DNA of 64,000 nucleotides from Phyto melanocephala (lineage: Eukaryota > Arthropoda > Insecta > Diptera > Rhinophoridae): the NCBI GenBank assembly GCA_941918925.1, contig OW799235.1, forward strand, positions 47,061,701 to 47,125,700. The letters are read 5' to 3'. A program made the position numbers and the translations under genes. The notes below the pieces were generated by a model. That model had not been told where the DNA came from. It made no database searches and saw only the letters and a program-made list of their open reading frames with translations. Below, in pieces: positions 43,921-54,143 of the stretch. Position 1 is the first letter of the stretch. Each line of letters begins with the position of its first letter.

Positions 43921-44425
43921 CACTACTCTGCAACAAAATCCTCCATTTAATAAAACTATGTGGACTATATGGATTTTGACGCGCTGAACTCAAATCCGTT
44001 GTCGGTTTTTTTCCATCAGATCGGGATTTTTTTTATGGGCGTGGCAAATTTTCCCCCCTAAATTAGTCAGGTACGGACACATATTTAATCCTAACTCGAG
44101 AACCAGTCATCCGATTTTCAAAAGTAAAACACCAAAAAATGTGTAACAAAATTGTTTTTATTTCAGTGCAATACAATTTTTCTCTATCTCTTATCGTTTT
44201 GGAGTTATTTAGAAATTAATGGAGAAAAACAATTTTTTTCATGCAAAATTCGTAATATTTTTCAATTTAAAAATGGAATTAAAAAAAATATAAGGCAAAT
44301 ATTCAACATTTTAAACTTTTTTCTAAGAGCTACTTAACTTGGAAATAAAAAAAGCCATAAACTGTAAAAGTCGGTTAAAAAATGTAGATTTTATTGTCAA
44401 TTTACCGCATGTACCCAATATTGTT
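43921..44425 (+). repeat. left long terminal inverted repeat
   Basis: About 500 bp, matched in reverse complement by 46392-46886 with moderate divergence. A related, more diverged arm begins at 55505. Confidence 0.82.
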
Positions 44426-44691
44426 ATGCAACCAGTCTTACATATGATATATGTAACATTTCGTTATGTGAGCAGGTAATGGAACTAAAGTACAACGGTA
44501 TTTTACATTGTTCTTGGAATTAATATTTATAATAGTATTTTTCAATTACCTGTGATTTCAAATTAAGAACATTAGGGTAGATTCTGGTATTTATTGTATA
44601 TATAGAAGCTAATGGGTAATAAGTTAGTCACTTTTAATTTGAATATCGTGCGGTTAAAATCGGCAACAGTCAATAGATCTTATAGTGTACT

Positions 44692-46104
44692 TTGTTATTG
44701 TGTAATGAAATAAAGCAATTAAAGAATCCACAAACGCTTTCATATTACAAAATGTCAAGGATTTGTAACAAATCTCCAAATTTATTTTGTTACGTATGTG
44801 GCGATCTAACTTTAAGTTCTCAACGGGAGACAATATCTTCCAAGGTTAAAGATGCTTATCGCCGTTATTTTGGGCTTCTTACCGATGATAGAGATAGAAA
44901 TTGGCTGCCGAAAATATGTTGTAGTAGCTGTTGTAGTAGAGGTTGGTTAAAAGAAAGTCATAAGTCTTTATGAAGCCGTTTATGAAGCCAGCGATTTGGA
45001 GTGAACCACAAAATCATCAAAATGATTGCTACTTTTGCCATACTAAACACATGGGCTTACGAAAAAAAACCAAAAATAAAGTTACTTATCCAAATACTTC
45101 ATGCGTCAAATGACCAGTTTTCCAGTTTACAAGTAAGTTTTTACCTCCATTGCCTCCTACAGACGATGAAGAAGATGGGCTTTCTGCAGCAACTGAATCC
45201 ACTTACGCCAACATGGGTGTTTCTTCGCATTCATTTGGAAGTCAAACGAGTACACCTTATTTTCCGAATTAAACTGATATGAATAACTTAGTCTGTAAAT
45301 CAAGGCTTTAAAAAAACCAAGTCCGAGCTTCTTGCATCCCAATGAAAAGAATGGAGTTTGGTGCAAACGGACGTTAACGTCTCTTACTTTCGAAATAAAG
45401 AACAACCTTTTTTAATATATTTCAGCAAAGAGGAAGATTTGATATTTTGCGATAATGCTGATGGACTTTTGCGACAACTGTCATAAATCTCAGGATTGGC
45501 GGCTTGTTATTAATTCATCCAAGACAAGTTTGAAAGCCGTTTAACTTCACAATGGCAACAAATTTCCATTGGTGCCACTCGCGTATGCAAGAAATATGAA
45601 AGAAAACTATTGTAGCATGAAGATGATACTACAAAAAATTAAATATTCACATTACTAATGGAATCTGCAGATTTTAAAGTCGTAGCAATGTTAAATGGAT
45701 TGCAAAGTGGATATACTAAGTTTTATCGCTTCTTATGTAAATGGAATAGCCGCGCAAAAAAAAACACTACAATGTTAAAATTTGACCGAAAAGTGTAAAT
45801 TTTATTCCAGGAAAAAAAATGTAGCAGAAGAGCCTTTAATACAAAAGGAACAAACTCTTCTCTTCATATAAAGCTAGGCCTAATGAAAAATTTTGTCAAA
45901 GCAATGAACAAGGATGGTGAAGCCTTTCTATACATTAAGAGCACATTTCCTAGAATCAGAGATGCTACAGTAAAAGAAGGCATATTTGTAGGTCCACAAA
46001 TACGACAAATTATGAAGGACGAGGTCTTCAGAACGAAATTAAATGATGTGGACAAAAGGGCATGGGAGCTTAAGCTACTTTTTTATTTTAACAATGTTTC
46101 CTAA
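44692..46104 (+). pseudogene. decayed transposase-like gene of an unnamed family
   Basis: The first frame reads SPNLFCYVCGDLTLSSQRE, RYFGLLTDDRDRNWLPKICC and a CXXC-rich segment. Downstream frames give EPQNHQNDCYFCHTK near 45013, DWRLVINSSKTSLKAV near 45490, VVAMLNGLQSGYTKFYRFLC near 45680 and HIKLGLMKNFVKAMNKDGEA near 45870. Then come YIKSTFPRIRDATVKEGIF and VGPQIRQIMKDEVF. I recognise this order from multi-copy uncharacterised arthropod proteins that behave like transposases. The position inside long inverted repeats supports that. At least eight stops or shifts disable it, and the natural C-terminus is absent. Confidence 0.6.
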
Positions 46105-46391
46105 ATAAAAATTAATAATTATAACCAAAATTTTTGAGTTATTTTAAATAAAATAGTCTGTAAACATTTAAATTTTTTATTGTAATTTGAAGTTATCTAC
46201 GGGTGACGACAGGGTGGGTGCTTTAAGCAAGGCGATGCTACAAAATTACAATCTAGCAAATTTTTTTTGCTTGTATTTGTTTTTGTTGTACGAAAATAGA
46301 TAGAAGTAAAAAGTTGCCATTCATTGTTGCTACAAGTCGCTTTAGTGCGCCCACTCTGACGTTATTTGCTGCATTACACATATTTGGTCAA

Positions 46392-46886
46392 TATTAGGTA
46401 CCTGCGGTAAATTGATAATAAAATCTACATTTTTTAACCGATTTTTATGGTTTATGGCTTTTTTTATTTTCAAGATAAGTAGATCTCAGAAAAAAGTTTA
46501 AAATGTTGAATATATGCCTTATATATTTTTTAATTCCATTTTTAAATTGAAAAATATTACGAATTTTGCACGAAAAAATTTTTTTTCTCCATTAATTTCT
46601 AAATAACTCCAAGACGATAAGAGATAGAGAAAAATTTTATTCAACTAAAATAAAACTAATTTGGTTACACATTTTTGAAAATCGGATGACTGGTTCTCGA
46701 GTTAGGAGGAAATAAGTCTCCGCACCTGACTAATTTAGGGGGAAAAATTTGCCACGCCCATAAAAAAAAATCCCGATCTGATGGGAAAAAACCGACAACG
46801 GATTTGAGTTCAGCGCGTCAAAATCCATATAGTCCACATAGTTTTCTTAAATGGGAAGACAAAAAATTATTTTTTGCAGAGCAGTG
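46392..46886 (-). repeat. right long terminal inverted repeat
   Basis: Reverse complement of 43921-44425, ending GCAGAGCAGTG before TAA. Shared phrases include AATTTGCCACGCCCATAAAA and GAACCAGTCATCCGATTTTC (as read on the minus strand). Confidence 0.82.
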
Positions 46887-47052
46887 TAACTAGCGGAGTT
46901 CACTCTTGGTAGCATTTTTGCAATTAGTGCAAATATGCATTAACTTTTTGCTACCAAGCGTGAGTGCATTTATCATGTGAGTTGCAAACTTATGACAACA
47001 GCTGATTTTTAATTTTCCAAAAAAAAAGTTAATTAATTTTAAATAAATTACA

Positions 47053-47151
47053 ATGGCTAAATCAACGGAAAAATATATCATGAATTTTTTGGTAAAAAAT
47101 GCCATGGATGAAATTGAATTTGAGGAGATTTTAAATCTTGAAAGTAAATAA
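47053..47151 (+). CDS. small unidentified ORF or first exon
   Basis: The ATG at 47053 opens a 32-codon frame MAKSTEKYIMNFLVKNAMDE with acidic ending EFEEILNLESK. The last bases, CTTGAAAGTAAATAA, could be a splice donor (GTAAAT) rather than a stop. An ACAGCTGATTTTTAATTTTC leader precedes it. I recognise no family. It lies between a transposon end and the VPS13 exon. Confidence 0.25.
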   Translation: MAKSTEKYIMNFLVKNAMDEIEFEEILNLESK

Positions 47152-47183
47152 ATTCTGTATCTGTTGTGCAAATTTGTGTGATA

Positions 47184-47360
47184 TTACCTTGCACTGGTTT
47201 TTCGCTGTGGACATTTGCTCAAGTGATGCAAATTGAGCTTTAGTATAATTTGTTTTTGTAGTCGTTCAAAAGTTAAATTGTTTGCTAGACTTGCACGGTC
47301 TGCACGCGTTTTAAATTTTTTCTGTGTGGAAAAAGCGTTATCAAGTTTATTGCTACTAAA
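47184..47360 (-). other. coding-like minus-strand segment beside the VPS13 exon
   Basis: The frame reads SSNKLDNAFSTQKKFKTRAD and LTFERLQKQIILKLNLHHL, ending KTSAR before a GTAATAT donor-like site at about 47187. It is in a different frame from the VPS13 exon, and no usable intron fits the short gap. It may be exon continuation after a frameshift, or chance. Confidence 0.3.
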
Positions 47361-47372
47361 TAATATACTTAC

Positions 47373-48174
47373 TGTTATAGAGATTCGGTGTATTGTGATC
47401 ATCTATCTTTTCTACTTCATTTGTTAAAAATCCAAAGAAATCGAACACCATAAACCATTTCTCTACAGATATTGTCAAATTTAGACTATTAAAATCGATT
47501 GAGCTTTTGGATTCTTCTGCACCAGCATTTTTAGTTGTTAAAGATTTGTATATTACCAAGTTATCTGTTTTGATCTTTTGGTTAATCCCAATATCGATAT
47601 TTTTAAATACCTTAGTATTAGCATATTCACTTTTGTCATTGGTATTCTGTTTGCTTAAATTTCTGTTTATAGGTGAACATTCATTAAGAAGTTCTGAACT
47701 TTTAAAATTTGACAAGTCTGGGCACGAACTTGATAGTTTATTTTTAGATAAATTAATATTTTCATCATCACTAGATGAATCGACCATATTTCTTAATCTG
47801 GAATTTTTTGGAAATTTTAAGTCTTCCATAATTACGGATCTTAGTAACACTTGAACTTCTTTTTGTAATTGTGCGTATCTATGCCGGAAACAAAATTCCT
47901 GAAATATAATATGTATAAGAGATATATTGTGCTCATTTTTCAGCTCAAGTTTCAAGATTGGTACTGAAAACTTTACAGAAATTTCATCAAAATCGGTATT
48001 TTTGGACAGATCTGCTACGACCGTTTCTTCAAATCTGTCATTTACATTTTCAGTTTTACTGTTCCGTTTTTTCAAAAAGGTGATATTAGTTGCATAACCT
48101 AATGATTCTATAAGCTGCTCGTATTGTGATCTAGATAAACATATATCCAAGTTTTGAGTCACCCTTCCGTCTAA
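47373..48174 (-). CDS. exon of a VPS13-family (VPS13D-like) lipid-transfer protein
   Basis: VPS13 proteins are very long, groove-shaped lipid-transfer proteins at membrane contact sites. This 802-bp exon starts after TTATTTTCTAG with LDGRVTQNLDICLSRSQYEQ and ends at a GTAAGTAT donor (47372-47365). Key segments are CLSRSQYEQLIESLGYA, FSVPILKLELKNEHNIS, FQEFCFRHRY and VLLRSVIMEDLKFPKNSRL followed by MVDSSSDDEN. The last is characteristic of the repeating groove region after a sequence such as S-x-IMEDL. A serine/asparagine-rich linker follows, then ISVEKWFMVFDFFGF. No stop interrupts the exon, unlike its neighbours. Other exons were not found in the window. VPS13D rather than VPS13A-C is my best guess. 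Confidence 0.6.
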
Positions 48175-48499
48175 CTAGAAAATAATAATTAAATATTTAA
48201 AATTTAATTTTATATTAACGGTATAATTTACAAAAATTTAAAACAACTTAATTAAAGGTATATACTTAAGTAAAAATTTTAAAAACATTATTTATTATTT
48301 ACGTTCAATATCACTATTAAGTTATAGACCCTTAATAATGTTTAGGTATTTCTCTTGGCTTTTATCATAAATAAAAGGTTTTTGCAATAAAATATTGCAA
48401 TTTTTTAAATTTAATTGTTGAATAAGTTTTCTTCAAAAATAATATTTAATGAATGTAATAAATTTAATTGCTACAATTGGTAAGCTTGTAAAGAATGTA

Positions 48500-48721
48500 C
48501 TATATTTTAAAGCAGAAAAACACATACTTAAGCATGTATTTCCAAAATATCTGATCTAATTCAAGCGATTCTGGTTTAATTAGTAGAAGGTCACACACGA
48601 CGATTTTAATTGCCCAACTTTTTCCATATTTTCTTTTTAACTTGCTTTTTTGTTCACACACGACAATTTCTTTGGGGATATTTCTGTTTTGTTTAGCTTT
48701 CATTTTCTTACAATTTGGCAT
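48500..48721 (-). CDS. small unidentified basic ORF
   Basis: A 73-codon frame starts MPNCKKMKAKQNRNIPKEIV and contains KSWAIKIVVCDLLLIKPESL. A GTATGT donor-like site lies at about 48516, but its phase does not match the VPS13 exon downstream. The repeated CACACGAC phrase near 48592 and 48655 suggests local duplication. It could be an upstream exon of another gene or a chance frame. Confidence 0.22.
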   Translation of the reverse strand: MPNCKKMKAKQNRNIPKEIVVCEQKSKLKRKYGKSWAIKIVVCDLLLIKPESLELDQIFWKYMLKYVFFCFKI

Positions 48722-48724
48722 TTG

Positions 48725-49386
48725 TGCCCAGCGTTGCCATAATCATGATTTTGTCATATTTTTAAGAATTTTTTGCTAAAATATGATTTATGATCTTTTC
48801 CCCTTTGATTTTTATTTTTAGAAATTATATTTTTTTTGTTTAAAGTTTTGGTGTAGCGAAGCTAATATATAAAGCACTGCAGGGCACTTCACTTAAAAAC
48901 ACATTTGTTCCGCAGGGTACCTAAACTCACAATTATTTGTAACAGAAACCCTGTTGTGACAATATAAATAAATGTGTGTGAAATAAGCCGCACTTGAGAA
49001 AAGATGGCATTACTTGAATTCGTCTGGCAAGCGTCTGGCGGCACTTGACAATATCAAGTCTTTGTGTGCCGATACTCATGCCGTTATGGGCAATGATGTA
49101 TATTATGATGTGCATTATAGTGCCGGCAGGCTTCATATTACTTTCATTTTCATATTCTTTCTAACGGCATATCAGTGTGGGACTTACAACTAATTTTTAA
49201 GTACTAACACTAGTTATTTAATTATAAAAATAATTTTAGAATAAGTACTAACCAACTCTAGACTTGTCTTAAGATTCTCATAAGTAGTATAAAAGGAAAT
49301 AATTTTAAGAACAAAAAACAATTGTATTCTAACCATACTTGGTAGAGCTTCATAGAGGACCTCCTAAAAGTAAATTGAATCTATCT
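48725..49386. other. intergenic DNA, nothing recognised
   Basis: No element ends or coding segments supported. GC content is slightly higher near 49000-49130 without a recognisable feature. Confidence 0.45.
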
Positions 49387-49997
49387 TCTTATATATAAAA
49401 GTGAAACTCTGCCTGTGTGTTAGCTATAGACTCCGAAACTGTACAACCGATCGGACTCAAACTTTGGCAAGATGTTTTACACATTCCAGGGAGTGTTTAT
49501 GGGTGGCAAAAAGTGGGCGGTGCCCGCCCATAAAAAATCAGTTATCAGTTTTAGCTACTTGCACTTGACCGATTTTTCTGAAACTTTGCACACATATAGA
49601 GCTGTCATGACTTTATAATTTTGTGATAAGAAAAGTGTGCGGGCCACGCCCAAAAAAAAGTTATAATTTTCAGCTACTTGAACTTCACCGATTCTTCTGA
49701 AACTTTGCACACATCGAGCTGTCATGACTTTACATTTTCGTGATTAGAAAAGTGGGCAGTGCCACTCCCATAAAAAAAAGTTATAATTTTGAGGTACTTG
49801 CACTGGACCGATTTTTCCGAAACTTTGCACACATATTGAGCTGTCATGACTTTATAATTTCGTGATAAGAAAAGTGGTCGGGGCCACGCCCATAAAAAAG
49901 TTATAATTTTTAGCTTTTTGCACTTGATATTCAATTAAAATTCACAATGCATTCTTATTTATTAGGGGGCGTAGCAACGCGCGCCGGGCTTTTCTAG
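49387..49997 (+). mobile_element. non-autonomous Helitron, 611 bp
   Basis: It begins TCTTATATATAAAAGTGAAA and ends GCGCGCCGGGCTTTTCTAG before T. The base before the TC end is T rather than A, so the exact 5' border is less certain than in other copies. Four internal units of the ATGGGCGTGGC type are present. Confidence 0.82.
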
Positions 49998-50149
49998 TAT
50001 TAAATAAAACACAGTGGGGCTCTTAGAAGCGCTCACTGAAAAACAAACTATTACATTTATTGTTTTTAAATAAATTAATAAACCAAATCTACTGTAGATA
50101 CGAAACATAATTTCTCTACAACTCTTACCAACAATCAATTTTTAAACCA

Positions 50150-50850
50150 ATAAAGTTTTATATCAGCTTGTCACAGGTCTATTAAAAACATATTCTCAAC
50201 ATAATAAACAAAGTTAACATAATTTTTGAAACCACAGCCTCTCAAATACAAAGAATTTATGATGAAATGCAATGTCTTTATCTTAAAATTTTAGATAAAT
50301 TTATAAAACAAAATTACGTTAACATCAATTTAATTAATGAAGTTGATTTTTGAATTGTTTTGTTTACAAGACGAAGATATTTATTTGGTCGTGCTTGTAA
50401 AACTAATCTTAAACATGGAGAAAATGAAATGAAAATTGTACTTCATTTTACATTGAGTTGTGTAAGCAAACACTGAAACGATTTGATTTTAACGATAATT
50501 ATTTTAAAGAACTCTTTTTCATTATTTTGTCTTGATCCTTTAAAAATAATTAATAGAAAAGTAGCTTCTTTAACAGGTTTAATACAAAACTTTTCAAATT
50601 TCTCCACTTTGACGAACACTTTACAACTTTAGATAATCTAAGTTGTGAAGAATTTTAGCCTTTTCCGATCCTGTCAAAATTTTTTAAAACCCTAATATGT
50701 CTTCCTATTCCTTCTGCAAATGTTGATCGAATATTTTAAGTTTTAAATTTAAATAAAACAAAATATAGAAATAAATTAGATAACAGCACTCTTAAGGGTA
50801 TATTATATTCAAAAGAATACTTAAAGTTAACCGATTGTTTATGCTATAAT
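50150..50850 (+). pseudogene. hAT-superfamily transposase C-terminal relic
   Basis: The end of the segment reads LPIPSANVDRIF, a stop, then NLNKTKYRNKLDNSTLKGIL, which is the hAT C-terminal dimerisation domain (usually I-P-x-S-A-x-x-E-R-x-F-S...K-x-R-N-R-L). Upstream pieces AFETTASQIQRIYDEMQCLY-like near 50225 and FDFNDNYFKELFFIIL near 50475 fit the helical region ahead of it. Several stops show it is old. The short inverted repeats and 8-bp duplication expected of hAT were not located. Confidence 0.6.
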
Positions 50851-51729
50851 TTAAAAATATATTAAGGTATAAATACAAATATGAAACCTATCTATATATA
50901 TAAAAGAGTAACGTGACTGACTGACTGACTGATTCATCATCGCACAGCCCAAACGCAAAGAGCTAGAGGCATGAAATTTCTTTCAATGTATAGCTCCACT
51001 AAGAAGGGATTTTTTGAAATTCGTACTTTAAGGGGATAAAAAAGGGTAAAAACGGGTAAAATCGGTAATCTTATATCTGCTAAACTAAAAATGATACAAA
51101 TTAAATTGAAAAAGTATTGTAATATGCACAAAAAATAAGCTGACGGAAAAAACGGGTAAAAACTATAATTTGGTACTTTTTTGGTACCCTATGTAACTTC
51201 CAAACGCATAAAGCTAGGAAAAAAATTTAAACTGTACTAAGTAGTCCGCAAAAAAATATTAATAGGAATTTGGCACTTTTTTCAAATTCATATGTATAAG
51301 GGGTAAAAATTTTCCCTTTTTTTGGTACTTTTTTTAAAATAAACTTTTCTTATATTATTCAATGGGACAAAATTTGACAATTATTATTTCCTAATAGAAT
51401 ATGGACAACTATTTAGGTGAAATTTTTGGAAACTTTTTTGGGGACAAAAAAGGTACCAAAAAGGGGAAAATTCCGGAAAATGTATGTAATTTCTAACTAG
51501 ACGGCCAATTTTTAAAAAAATTTTAATTGGGATATCACTAGACATAAAAATGTATGTAATTTAGTAAAAAAAAAGGGAAAAATCGGGCAGAGTTTGGTAC
51601 TTTTTAGAACATAATTACTTTTATGCAAAAAAGAGTAGATTTACTGACTTTAAATCATGTCTATTAAAATATTTTGTTACATAGATATTTGAACATTTTA
51701 AACTTGGAATTTGGAACTTGGACCAAAAA

Positions 51730-53640
51730 TGTACTTTTTCGCTTTTCCATGGTACTTTTTGTATTTTCTACGTTTATAAAGGTAGAATTGTAAAATAAAG
51801 GACTATTGATTCCAGGTAAGACTAAAAATGTTATGGGTGACCAAAAACGTACTTTTTTGAATTTGTATGGTACTTTTTATATATTCTACGTTTGCGAAGC
51901 TAGAATTTTAAAATTAGTGGCTATTGATAAAAGGTGAGACCGAAAATCTTATGGGCGACCAAAAAGGTACTTTTTTGAATTTTTATGGTACTTTTTGTGT
52001 TTTCAACGTTTGCGAAGTTAGAATTTTAAAATTAGTGGCTATTGATACAAAGTGAGACTAAAAATGTTATGGTCGACCAAAAAGGTACTTTTTTGAATTT
52101 TTATGGTACTTTTGGTGTTTTCTACGTTTATGAAGGTAGGATTGTACAATCAAGGACTATTGATTCCAGGTGAGACTAAAAATGTTATGGGCGACCAAAA
52201 AGGTACTTTTTTGAATTTGTATGGTACTTTTTGTATTTTCAACGTTTGTGAAGCTCTAAACACATAGACGACAGCAGGCTTCACAACTTCACGGCTTCAA
52301 ATGCTGCCAGCTTCAAATGCTGCTCTGAAGTCAGCTTCATAATTATTTTGAAGACAGCAACAACATAATAATCAGCTGATGTGTATTTTAGCAATACAAA
52401 TTTCAGGGATGCCGCATATATATTTTATAATGAATAAAATTAAAGTTATTGATAAAAAGCATGTAATAATATCACGAAAAACTATAAATACACATAAATT
52501 TATTTCTTTATTGTATTTTTGTAATGTTCTTTTATGTTTAATATTAAAAATAAGTTTTTGTTCTTATTTTTCCAATTTAATATACATAATGGCAACACTA
52601 TATTTGCTTATTGCTGCCCGTTAAAATAGAAAATAGCCTAAGTTGGCAGCAGCAGCAAATGCTGTTGTGCAGTCGTGCTGCTGTGCTGCCATCAAAATAA
52701 TCGTTTTCATTTAAACACATAGATTTTATTTTTGACATATTGCTGCTTGCTGTCTGCTGTCGTCTATGTGTTTAGAGCATGAAGGTAGAATTTTGAAATC
52801 AGTGACAAATAATACAAAGTGAGACTAAAAATATTATGGTCGACCAAAAAGGTACTTTTTTGAATTTTTATGGTACTTTTTGTTTTTTCTACGTTTATAG
52901 AGGTAAAATTGTAAAATAAAGGACTATTGATACAAGGTAATACTAAAAATTTTATGGGCGACCAAAAAGGTACTTTTTTGAATTTTTATGGTACTTTTTA
53001 TATTTTCAACGTTTGCGAAGCTAGAATTTTAAAATTAGTGGCTATTGATACAAGGTGAGACCGAAAATAATATGGGCGACCAAAAAGGTACTTTTTTGAA
53101 TTTTTATGGTACTTTTTGCATTTTCTACGTTTATAAAGATAGGATTATACAATCAAGGACTATTGATTCTAGGTGAGACAAAAAATGTTATGGGCGACCA
53201 AAAAGGTACTGTTTTTAATTTGTATGGTACTTTTTGTATTTTAAACGTTTGCGAAGGTAGAATTTTGAAATTAGTGACAATTGATACAAGGTGAGGCTAA
53301 AAATGTTATGGGTGACCAAAGAGGTACTTTTTTGAATTTTTATGGTACTTTTTATAAATTCTACGTTTGCGAAGCTAGAATTTTAAAATAAGTGGCTATT
53401 GATTCCAGGTGAAACTGAAAATATTATGGGCGACCACCAAGGTACTTTTTTGAATTTTAATGGTACTTATTGTATTTTTAACGTTTGCGAAGCAAGAATT
53501 TCGAAATTAGTGACTATTGATACAAGGTAAGGCTAAATATGTTATGGGCGATCAAAAGGGTAGTTTTCTGCATTATAATGGGAATTTTTTGTATTTCCTA
53601 CGTTTATAAAGCTAAAATAGTGAAATAAAGGATTGTTGAT
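51730..53640 (+). repeat. 118-bp minisatellite array
   Basis: GGTACTTTTTTGAATTTNTA-type segments start at 51848, 51966, 52084 and 52202, then at 52851, 52969, 53087, 53205, 53323, 53441 and 53559, always 118 bp apart within each block. Units also share ATGGGCGACCAAAAAGGTAC, TACGTTTGCGAAGCTAGAAT and AAGGTGAGACTAAAAATGTT. Units differ by many substitutions but almost no net length change. The gap between the two blocks is explained by the element at 52253-52778. Confidence 0.93.
52253..52778. mobile_element. 526-bp inverted-repeat element inside the minisatellite
   Basis: Perfect 25-bp arms start GCTCTAAACACATAGACGAC at 52253 and end at 52778. The array phase is displaced by 531 bp beyond one 118-bp unit. 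That equals the element plus about 5 bp of duplicated target, and TGAAG does recur at 52249 and 52780. The interior is rich in CAGCTTC/GCTGCTG repeats and includes an 81-codon frame (52379-52624) of no recognised family. The superfamily is unassigned. Confidence 0.85.
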
Positions 53641-54143
53641 TCTATTTGAAAATTAAAATTATATTGGAAACACAAAAAAGCCTTTTCGCATTTTTATTGC
53701 ACTCTTTGTATTTTTACGTTTGTAAACATAGATTCTTAAAATTTGTGTTTTTTGATCCGAGGTCTAAGTTCTAATATTATGGAGGACCAAAATTACTTTT
53801 TCTCTTTTTATATATTTTGTATACATAGAATTCTAAATAAACGTAATAATAAACCAAGTGGAAGTTTTATTGAAGGAAAAAATGTTTCTTTTATTATTTT
53901 TAGGGTCATTTTTTGAAAATTATGAATCTTAATTTTTGAAACAGTGAAAGCAGTGATCTTGCTTTTAGTTAGGAAATATATGGCCGATATATCCTTACTC
54001 TACTTTTTATTTTTCTTAGTAAATTGAATCAGAGATAAAAATTTTCATAAATTGAACCAAAAATATTTAATAATTAAAAATAGAACTTGAGTATTCAATA
54101 AATAGTAAGAACTGCGCTAACGAAGTAACGGGTTAAATGCTAG

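Larger units (their letters stand above)
43921..46886 (+). mobile_element. DNA transposon with about 500-bp inverted repeats
   Basis: The left arm 43921-44425 starts CACTACTCTGCAACAAAATC. The right arm 46392-46886 is its reverse complement, ending GCAGAGCAGTG. TAA flanks both ends (43918-43920 and 46887-46889), suggesting a 3-bp target duplication. The arms share GACTATATGGATTTTGACGC, ACGAGGCTCGAG-free AT-rich stretches and TTAGAAATTAATGGAGAAAA. Internal sequence holds one decayed plus-strand ORF. CACTG-type ends fit the CMC (CACTA/Chapaev-like) group, which is a tentative placement. Confidence 0.82.
50891..54143 (+). mobile_element. 3.25-kb Helitron carrying a minisatellite
   Basis: It starts TCTATATATATAAAAGAGTA after A and ends AACGGGTTAAATGCTAG before T. 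The first 850 bp carry GTGACTGACTGACTGACTG and AATTCGTACTTTAAGGGGAT. From about 51730 to 53640 there is a 118-bp tandem array, and a 526-bp inverted-repeat element sits inside it. No Rep/helicase coding is present. The 3' end resembles that of the smaller Helitrons only in the last 20 bp. Confidence 0.75.

Noticed and set aside
51730..53640. CRISPR-like array
   Set aside because: Units are contiguous 118-bp tandem repeats without unique spacers, in a eukaryotic transposon context.
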